Source: Streptomyces sp. Edi4 (GTDB lineage Bacteria > Actinomycetota > Actinomycetes > Streptomycetales > Streptomycetaceae). Taken from it: DNA of 64,000 bases. The notes below the pieces were generated by a model. The model had not been told where the DNA came from. It did not search any database and worked only from the letters and a program-made list of their open reading frames with translations. Made by a program: the position numbers and the translations under genes. The stretch spans positions 7,502,001 to 7,566,000 of the forward strand of contig NZ_JBEJGY010000004.1 in assembly GCF_040253615.1 (NCBI RefSeq), read 5' to 3'. Below are positions 42,845 through 49,151 of the stretch, one piece after another (the first letter of the stretch is position 1; every line of letters starts with the position of its first letter).

Positions 42845-44290
42845 ATGAGTCCTGGCACCGCCGCTGCCCGGCGGGCTGCCCGACGGCCCATCTCCCGTGA
42901 CGTCCGGCTCTTCTGGTGCGCCAGCGCCTTTGACGCCCTCGGCACCCAGGCGTCCGGGGTGGTGCTTCCGCTGCTGCTCCTCGGGCTCGGGCACTCGGCG
43001 GCAGTGGTGGGGCTCGTCGCGGGTGCCTCCACGGCGGCGGGTCTGCTGCTCGCCCCCCTCGCGGCCATTCCGGCCGACCGGGGCGCCCGCAAGCCGGTGA
43101 TGTTCTGGTCGGCCACCACCTCCGCCGTCGCCATGGCCGGTGTCGCCGCGGCCGCCGTCGGTAAGGGGGAGGGCGGCCCGCCGCTCGCGCTCCTGCTCGG
43201 TGCCGTCCTGGTGGAACGTTTCTCCACGGCCGTGTACGAAGCCGCCGCCGCCGGCACCGTGGCGATGATCGCCCCGCCCGCCGACGGCCCCCGCGTGGTG
43301 GCCGGGCTCTCGGCGGGCGACCAGGGCGCGCTGATCCTGGGCCCCGCGCTCGGCGGCGCGCTCTACCAGGCGGCCCGGGCCCTGCCCTTCCTCGCGGACG
43401 CGCTGTCCTATGCCGTCGCCGCCGGATGCGTACGGGCGCTCGGTTCGGACCTGCGCCCGCAGGGACGGCCGACCGCGCAGGACCGGACGACCGCGCAGGA
43501 CCGGACGACCGAGCAGGACCGGGCGGCCGAGCAGGACCGGCCGACCGAGCAGGGCCGGGCGGCCGCGTCGGCCCGGACGAGTGCGGAGCCCCCGACGGAC
43601 GCCGACGCGTGCCCCGATTCCAGGAGCCGCACCACCCCCGCGGATCCCGGCGCCCCCGCCCCCGCCCCTCGGACGCGCCGCCTGCGCCGCCTCCTGGACG
43701 AACTCGGTGCCGGATACGCCCTGGTCCGCAGCTCACCCCTGCTCAGGCTCGTCGTGACATGGACCGCCACCGTCAACGGCGTGATCGTCGCGCTCTACTA
43801 CGGAGCTGTCTTCACCCTCCACGAGGGCGGCCACGGCGGCTGGCCGATGGGTATGGTGCTAGCCCTGTCCGGGGCGGCCGGACTCGCCGGATCGCTCGCC
43901 GCGCCCCGCCTGGCGGGCCGCGTCGACGCCGCGCGGCTGCTCGTCACGGTGACGTGGCTGCTCGTCCCGCTCGCCGCGGGCCTCGCGGCCGCCGAGGGCC
44001 CCTGGGCGTACGGGGCACTGTTCGGGGCGTTCTGCCTGGTGATGCCGCTGGTTGCCGTCGTCCTGCAAGCCCGCGCGCTGCGGGAGACCCCGCCCGGGCT
44101 CCAGGCCCGTACGGGCGTGGTCCTCGCCGGGGCCGTCGGCGGCTCGGCGGCGCTCGCGCCCGTCCTGGCCGGCGCGTTCGTGACCCGTGCGGGGACGGCC
44201 GCGCCCGCCGCGGTGTGCGCCGGGGTCCTGCTCGCGCTCGCCTGGCGGACCACCGCGGTGCGGTCGCGTCTGGCGGAGGCGACGGCATGA
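42845..44290 (+). CDS. MFS transporter, likely exporter of the RiPP locus
   Basis: A 481-residue major facilitator of the MFS_3/enterobactin-exporter-like type. Twelve helices: six in about 20-195 (RLFWCASAFDALGTQASGVVLPLLLLGLG, AIPADRGARKPVM as the loop 2-3 motif, FSTAVYEAAAAGTVAMI), a long hydrophilic loop (about 200-285) and six more up to about 470. The loop contains 18-bp repeats coding TTAQDR-like hexapeptides. ATG 42845 is used; its stop overlaps the peptidase ATG in an ATGA junction, so the two are translationally coupled. By position it may export the peptide product or provide immunity; neither is shown. Confidence 0.88.
   Translation: MSPGTAAARRAARRPISRDVRLFWCASAFDALGTQASGVVLPLLLLGLGHSAAVVGLVAGASTAAGLLLAPLAAIPADRGARKPVMFWSATTSAVAMAGVAAAAVGKGEGGPPLALLLGAVLVERFSTAVYEAAAAGTVAMIAPPADGPRVVAGLSAGDQGALILGPALGGALYQAARALPFLADALSYAVAAGCVRALGSDLRPQGRPTAQDRTTAQDRTTEQDRAAEQDRPTEQGRAAASARTSAEPPTDADACPDSRSRTTPADPGAPAPAPRTRRLRRLLDELGAGYALVRSSPLLRLVVTWTATVNGVIVALYYGAVFTLHEGGHGGWPMGMVLALSGAAGLAGSLAAPRLAGRVDAARLLVTVTWLLVPLAAGLAAAEGPWAYGALFGAFCLVMPLVAVVLQARALRETPPGLQARTGVVLAGAVGGSAALAPVLAGAFVTRAGTAAPAAVCAGVLLALAWRTTAVRSRLAEATA
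43471..43566 (+). repeat. 18-bp coding repeats in the MFS central loop
   Basis: About five units encoding TAQDRT, TAQDRT, TEQDRA, AEQDRP, TEQGRA. In frame, between helices 6 and 7 of the transporter. Confidence 0.8.
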
Positions 44291-46086
44291 GCGGCCGCTA
44301 CCAGGTCTACCGGGCGGCGCTGCCCGAGGTGTGTGCCGCGGACGCCGGCCGGATGGTGTTCACGGGCGACGCCGACGGCCGCTGCGAGGTGTTCACCTGG
44401 GACGCCGCCAGTAGACAGACCCGCCAGGTCACCGACCGCCCGCACGGCACGGTGCACGGCGCGATCGACCGTGACGGCCATGTGTGGTGGTTCGACGAGG
44501 ACGAACACGGCGCGGGACACTGGTGGTTCCAGCCGTTCGCGGGCGGCGCCGACCTGCCCGGCCTCCAGGGCGTGCCACGAGGCGAACCGCGCGGACTGGC
44601 CCTCAGCGACGACGCGTACGTCGCCATGGGCCTGGGCGATGCCCGGACCACCACCGTGCGCTTCGGTCCGCGCGGCGCGGCGGCCCGCGAGGTGGCTCGC
44701 GTCGAAGGACACGCCACCGTGTCCGGCATCACCCGCGACGGCCGGCTCATCGCGCTCAGCGGCGCGGCCGGTTCGGCACGCGCCGTGACCGTCCTCGGCG
44801 CTGACGGCGCCCCGCACGCGGTCCTTGCCGGGGACGGCCCGGGCGGGCGCCTGTGGTCCCTGGGCTTCGCCCCCGTGGCCGGCCGCGCGGAACTCCTCCT
44901 CGTACGCCAGAGCAACGACCGTTATCTGTTGGCCAGTTGGATCCCGGAAGAGGGCACTGTCACGCACTCCTGGTGCGCCTTCGACACCGAGATCACGGCC
45001 CGCTGGCACCCCGATGGCCGCACGGTCCTGGTCCGCCAGGACCGGCACGGCCGCAGCACCCTGCACCGTGTCCACCTCGCGGAGCGCACCGTAAAACTGC
45101 TGCCGACACCACGCGGAACCCTGCTCGACGCCGCGCCCCGCGCCGGTGACGACGTGCACTACCTGTGGACGGACACCGCGACCTCGCCGCGCATCCTCTC
45201 CACCGCCGGCACCCCGCTGCCTCCCTGCCACGACGTGCCGGCCCGCGTACCCGGCGAGCACCGCGACCTGTGGACGCCGGGCCCTGACGGGCCGGTGCAC
45301 TCACTGCTCAGCCTGCCCGAGGGGCAGCGCGGCGCGTGTCCCGCGGTGTTCCTGGTCCACGGCGGGCCCGCCGACCACGACCGGGACGCCTACGACGCGG
45401 TGGTCCACTCACTCGTCGCCTCCGGCTTCGCCGTCGTCCGCGTCAACTACCGCGGCTCGACCGGATACGGGCCCCGCTGGCGCAGCGCGTTCGGGGAAGG
45501 CGTCGGCCTCACCCAGGTCGCCGACCTCGCCTCGGTCCGCGCCGACCTCGTCGCCCGGGGTGTGGTGCGCGCCGAGGAGACCGGCCTGTGGGGCACCTCG
45601 TGGGGCGGCTACCTGGTGCTGCTCGCCCTCGGCACGCAGCCCGCGCTGTGGCAGGCGGGCGTGGCGGTCAAACCCGTGGCCGACTGCGCGGCCGCCCACC
45701 GCACCACCACCCCCGCCCTGCGCGCCCTGGACGAGCGGCTGTTCGGCGGCACCCCCGACGAGGTGCCCGAACGCTACGCGCGCAGCTCACCCCTGACCTA
45801 CGCGGCCGCCGTCCGGGCACCCCTGCTGGTCGTCGCCGCGCGCCGGGACGCCAAGTGCCCGCCCGGCCAGGTGCGCGACTACCTGAAGACCCTGCGCCGG
45901 GCGGGCGTACCGCACGAGTCGATGTGGCTGGACACCGGCCACGACGGCTACGAGGCCGACGACCATGTGGCCGTCCTGCGCCGCGCCGTGGTCTTCCTCG
46001 ACGGCGCACTGCGCCGGCGGCACCGCGCCGCCCCCCAGTCTCCCCGCTCCGAACGGGCCGGGGATCCCGGACGGGTGCGCTCCTGA
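44287..46086 (+). CDS. S9 (prolyl oligopeptidase-type) serine peptidase
   Basis: A 599-residue two-domain peptidase without a signal peptide. Residues 1 to about 330 form a beta-propeller (repeats such as GRMVFTGDADGRCEVFTWD and GRLIALSG); residues 345-590 are the alpha/beta hydrolase with VFLVHGGPADHD, RVNYRGSTGYGPRW, nucleophile Ser438 in GTSWGGY, Asp521 in ARRDAKCPPGQ and His552 in DTGHDGYEADDH. The family cleaves short peptides, since the propeller excludes folded proteins. It is coupled to the MFS gene (ATGA) and ends 45 bp before the 39-residue peptide gene, so leader or peptide trimming is a sensible inferred role. Confidence 0.9.
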   Translation: MSGRYQVYRAALPEVCAADAGRMVFTGDADGRCEVFTWDAASRQTRQVTDRPHGTVHGAIDRDGHVWWFDEDEHGAGHWWFQPFAGGADLPGLQGVPRGEPRGLALSDDAYVAMGLGDARTTTVRFGPRGAAAREVARVEGHATVSGITRDGRLIALSGAAGSARAVTVLGADGAPHAVLAGDGPGGRLWSLGFAPVAGRAELLLVRQSNDRYLLASWIPEEGTVTHSWCAFDTEITARWHPDGRTVLVRQDRHGRSTLHRVHLAERTVKLLPTPRGTLLDAAPRAGDDVHYLWTDTATSPRILSTAGTPLPPCHDVPARVPGEHRDLWTPGPDGPVHSLLSLPEGQRGACPAVFLVHGGPADHDRDAYDAVVHSLVASGFAVVRVNYRGSTGYGPRWRSAFGEGVGLTQVADLASVRADLVARGVVRAEETGLWGTSWGGYLVLLALGTQPALWQAGVAVKPVADCAAAHRTTTPALRALDERLFGGTPDEVPERYARSSPLTYAAAVRAPLLVVAARRDAKCPPGQVRDYLKTLRRAGVPHESMWLDTGHDGYEADDHVAVLRRAVVFLDGALRRRHRAAPQSPRSERAGDPGRVRS

Positions 46087-46131
46087 GCGCCCGCCGGACA
46101 AGGCACCACCACACAGAGAGGAGTTCCGGCC

Positions 46132-46251
46132 ATGCAGAAGGACATCATCCACAATGACCCGCTCGCGGGTGACGAGGAAAACCGCAAGCCCGGCATCGGT
46201 ATATCCGTGACGGTTCCGTTCCGCAACGCCGAAGACGGCGAAGAGGACTGA
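46132..46251 (+). CDS. Putative RiPP precursor peptide (39 residues)
   Basis: A short, strongly acidic peptide with a good ribosome site (GAGGAG, 9-bp spacing). It opens MQKDIIHNDPLAG, has a charged middle DEENRKP, then the striking non-polar stretch GIGISVTVPFRN (residues 22-33) and an acidic tail ending GEED. No Cys, Lan-type or signal sequence. It sits between an S9 peptidase and a radical SAM enzyme of the RiPP-maturation type with a DUF5825 gene, where a substrate peptide is expected. The hydrophobic 12-residue block is the likely modified part and the residues before it the leader. It is too short for standard gene callers; codon use is Streptomyces-like. I know no characterised homologue. 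Confidence 0.75.
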   Translation: MQKDIIHNDPLAGDEENRKPGIGISVTVPFRNAEDGEED

Positions 46252-46259
46252 TCCTCGCG

Positions 46260-46289
46260 GCCGGCCCGGCGGTCCGCCGCCGGGCCGGC
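46260..46289 (+). terminator. Attenuator-like hairpin after the precursor gene
   Basis: Perfect 13-bp stem (46260-46272 with 46277-46289) with a 4-nt loop, starting 8 bp after the peptide stop and 75 bp before the radical SAM start. Such an intercistronic hairpin usually lets a peptide be made in excess over its modifying enzymes. Confidence 0.75.
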
Positions 46290-46363
46290 ACAGCCTCGGC
46301 CCCATGGCCCCCGGCCCCTTGGCCCCCGTCCCGTCACGTCTTCGCACCCACCGAGGAGCCGAC

Positions 46364-48307
46364 ATGCGTGTCCTGCTGGTCAATATGCCCTGGTCGCCGA
46401 TCGACCTTCCCTCGCTCGCGCTGGGAATCCTCAAACGCAGCGTGGACGAACGTGTGCCCGGCGCCGGCGCAGAGGTCCTGCACGCCAATCTCGAATTCAC
46501 CGACTGGATCACCGAGCGCACCGAATTCGCGCCCGAGGACTACCAGTTCTACTCGCTGTCCTCCTATTTCCTGGGCTGCGGCGACTGGGTGTTCTCCTCG
46601 GCGCTCTATGACGACCCCACCTGGCGCGACGAGGAATTCGCGACCGCCATGAAGGGCAAACTGCGCAAGTCCCGGCTGCACATGTCACGGGAACTCCACC
46701 GCCAAGCGCCGGAGTTCGTCGAGATGATGGCCCGGCGGATCGTGGAGTACGCGCCCGACGTCGTCGGCTTCACCTCCACCTTCCAGCAGAACACCGCCGC
46801 CCTCGCCGCCGCCAAATACGTCAAACGGCTCGCCCCGGGCATCGTGACCGTCATGGGCGGCGCCAACTGCGACGGGGAACAGGGCGAGGCCGTCCACCGC
46901 AACTTCCCGTTCGTGGACTTCGTCATCCGGGGCGAGGGCGAGGCGGCCTTCCCGCAGCTCCTGACCGCCATCATCGAAGGCGCCGGCAGCGACGAACTGG
47001 CCACCGTGCCCGGCCTGTGCCACCGCGACGCCGAGGGCGCGAGCGTCGTCAACCCGATGGCCACGAGCCCGCTGCCGCCCGCCACCATCCTCGCCCCCGA
47101 CTACAGCGGCTACTTCGAGCGCCTCGCGGCCTCCGTGGCCCGCAACTGGGCCGAGCCCAAACTCGTCGTCGAGGGCGCGCGCGGCTGCTGGTGGGGCGAG
47201 AAGCACCACTGCACGTTCTGCGGCCTCAACGGCTCGTTCATGCAGTTCCGCTCCAAGAGCCCCGACACGTTCTTCGAAGAGATCATGGAGCTGGCCCGCA
47301 AGCACCGTGTGCTCGACATGTACCTCGTCGACAACATCCTCGACATGGGCTACCTCACCACCGTGCTGCCCCGGATCATGGAGAGCGGCTACGACCTGCG
47401 GATGCACATCGAGATCAAGGCCAATATGCGCCGCAGCCAGCTGCGCACGCTCGCCGAGGCCGGACTCATCTACGTGCAGCCCGGCATCGAGAGCCTGAAC
47501 AACCGCGTCCTGGACCTCATGGACAAGGGCGTCAGCGGCTGCCAGAACGTGCGCATGCTGCGCGACGGCGCCGAGACCGGCCTCTCCGTGGCGTGGAACT
47601 ATCTGCACGGTTTCCCCGGCGAGACGGCCGAGGACTACGACCCCGTCATCGCCCAGATACCCGCGCTCGAACACCTCGACCCGCCCGTCGACCTGTCCGC
47701 GCGGATCGCCATCGAGCGCTTCAGCCCCTACTTCAACCGGCCCGAACTCGGCTTCGACGGGCTGCGGCCCGATGAGCACTACCGCTTCACCTACGACCTG
47801 CCCGAGTCCGAGCTCTACGACCTCGCGTACGTCTTCGAGGCGCCCCGGCGCGGCATCACCGAGCCCACCGTCACCGCGCTCAACGACGCGCTCGACGCCT
47901 GGCGCAAGCACCACGCCGACGCCCGGCTCACCCACACCGACCTCGGCGACCGCATCGTCCTGGTCAGCCGGCGGCGTACCTTCGCCTGGCGTGCGATGGA
48001 ACTGACCGACCCGTTCGAACTGGCCGTCTTCCGCCTCCTCGACCAGCCCCACGCGCCCGCCGCGCTCACCCGCAAGGCGGCGGCCCGCGCCCGGGGCGCC
48101 GCACGCGAGGAGCACGAGGTGCGCCGGCTGCTCGACTCCTGGGTCGCACTCGGCCTGGTCTTCACCGACGGCGGCCAGTACGTCCACATCGCGCCCGGCG
48201 CCGTCAATGAGGATCTGCTGCGGCTGGACTTCATGCGCCACGCGCAGGCCGCGCTCGACGCCGGCGGCAGGACCGCGCCCGCGACCGCCGAGCCCGTGAC
48301 TGTCTGA
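46364..48307 (+). CDS. B12-type RiPP maturation radical SAM protein
   Basis: A 647-residue enzyme of the 'RiPP maturation radical SAM protein 1' group, many of which are predicted C-methyltransferases. N-terminal cobalamin-binding Rossmann domain: MRVLLVNMPW, PDVVGFTSTFQQNTAAL, VTVMGGANCDG, VDFVIRGEGEAAFPQL (about 1-215). Radical SAM barrel (about 265-470): cluster motif GCWWGEKHHCTFCGLNG with Cys275, Cys283 and Cys286 (CX7CX2C, not the usual CX3CX2C), then VDNILDMGYLTTVLP, HIEIKANM, VQPGIESLN and NYLHGFPGET. The C-terminal part (about 540-647) looks like a winged-helix, peptide-recognition-type region. ATG 46364 follows GAGGAG. The adjacent peptide gene is its likely substrate. Confidence 0.88.
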   Translation: MRVLLVNMPWSPIDLPSLALGILKRSVDERVPGAGAEVLHANLEFTDWITERTEFAPEDYQFYSLSSYFLGCGDWVFSSALYDDPTWRDEEFATAMKGKLRKSRLHMSRELHRQAPEFVEMMARRIVEYAPDVVGFTSTFQQNTAALAAAKYVKRLAPGIVTVMGGANCDGEQGEAVHRNFPFVDFVIRGEGEAAFPQLLTAIIEGAGSDELATVPGLCHRDAEGASVVNPMATSPLPPATILAPDYSGYFERLAASVARNWAEPKLVVEGARGCWWGEKHHCTFCGLNGSFMQFRSKSPDTFFEEIMELARKHRVLDMYLVDNILDMGYLTTVLPRIMESGYDLRMHIEIKANMRRSQLRTLAEAGLIYVQPGIESLNNRVLDLMDKGVSGCQNVRMLRDGAETGLSVAWNYLHGFPGETAEDYDPVIAQIPALEHLDPPVDLSARIAIERFSPYFNRPELGFDGLRPDEHYRFTYDLPESELYDLAYVFEAPRRGITEPTVTALNDALDAWRKHHADARLTHTDLGDRIVLVSRRRTFAWRAMELTDPFELAVFRLLDQPHAPAALTRKAAARARGAAREEHEVRRLLDSWVALGLVFTDGGQYVHIAPGAVNEDLLRLDFMRHAQAALDAGGRTAPATAEPVTV

Positions 48308-48346
48308 GCGCGCGTGACCGACCGAGCAGCAGGAGGAACAGAAGCG

Positions 48347-49024
48347 ATGAGCACCGCCCTCACCACCGGCGCCGACGCCCTCACGGTCGCCGCCTGGCGC
48401 GACTACGACCCCGAGGCGTGCGCCCTGCCCGGCATGCACCTCGGCGACATCGAACTGACCGGCCCCCTGGACGAGGAGGGCGACCGGCTGTGGGAGGCGG
48501 GCGCCCGTCTCGTGCGGCTGCGCGAACCTGTCGACCTCGCCGCCCTCGGCGCGCCGGGCGCCGACGAGCGGGCCGTACGCCTCCTGAGCCTGGTGCGGGA
48601 CCTGACGGCACGGGCCATCCTCGTCGAGTGGAAGCTGCGTCTGGACCCGGCCGCGCCCGACGACACCTGGCGCGCCCTGAGCCACCTCCAGCCGCCGCAG
48701 AGTCTGCACGGCCCTGCCGACGCGGCCGGCGCCCTGCGCGGCTGGCGTGAGGGCCACTACCTGTGCAAGTGCCTGTGGCGGCAGGGCCCCGGCTTCGTCC
48801 AGATCCGTGACCGGCGCTGGGGGGAGCTGCGCCGCTTCACGGCGGATGAGCCCGAATACCAGCGCGTCATCGAGACCCTGGCCTACGGCGCCCCGGCGGG
48901 CGAGGTGCCGGCCGCCGTCCTCGCGGACTTCATCGAGGAGCGTCTGGTGCTTCAGGTGGGCGGGCTCGCATGGTGGATGCCGTACCGCGTGAACCGCTGG
49001 ATCCAGGAGGCGATGACCATTTGA
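48347..49024 (+). CDS. DUF5825 protein, partner of the radical SAM enzyme
   Basis: A 225-residue soluble protein. DUF5825 hallmarks: LWEAGARLVRLREPVDL, HYLCKCLWRQGPGFVQIRDRRWGELRRFTADEPEY (about 140-175) and a C-terminal VGGLAWWMPYRVNRW. Genes of this family are typically found next to RiPP-maturation radical SAM genes in actinobacteria; the function is not established, possibly substrate recruitment or a chaperone. ATG 48347 has AGGAGG 10 bp upstream, 39 bp after the radical SAM stop, so probably co-transcribed. Confidence 0.82.
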   Translation: MSTALTTGADALTVAAWRDYDPEACALPGMHLGDIELTGPLDEEGDRLWEAGARLVRLREPVDLAALGAPGADERAVRLLSLVRDLTARAILVEWKLRLDPAAPDDTWRALSHLQPPQSLHGPADAAGALRGWREGHYLCKCLWRQGPGFVQIRDRRWGELRRFTADEPEYQRVIETLAYGAPAGEVPAAVLADFIEERLVLQVGGLAWWMPYRVNRWIQEAMTI

Positions 49025-49037
49025 CCGTCGACCACCG

Positions 49038-49056
49038 GGGTCACGCCGTGTGACCC
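49038..49056. terminator. Small hairpin after DUF5825 gene
   Basis: Perfect 7-bp stem GGGTCAC/GTGACCC with a 5-nt loop, 14 bp after the stop. A weak end to the RiPP genes. Confidence 0.4.
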
Positions 49057-49151
49057 GTACAGGTGGTTTGCGCCCGCTCCGCTCCGTTTCCGCCTTGATC
49101 CCCAGGATGCTTGCCGTCTGTCGGTCAAGATCGGGAAGCGTGGAGATGGTC

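Noticed and set aside
42312..49151. Lanthipeptide, lasso or thiopeptide cluster
   Set aside because: No LanM/LanB, asparagine synthetase-like, transglutaminase-like or YcaO gene is present, and the peptide has no Cys; only a radical SAM type fits.
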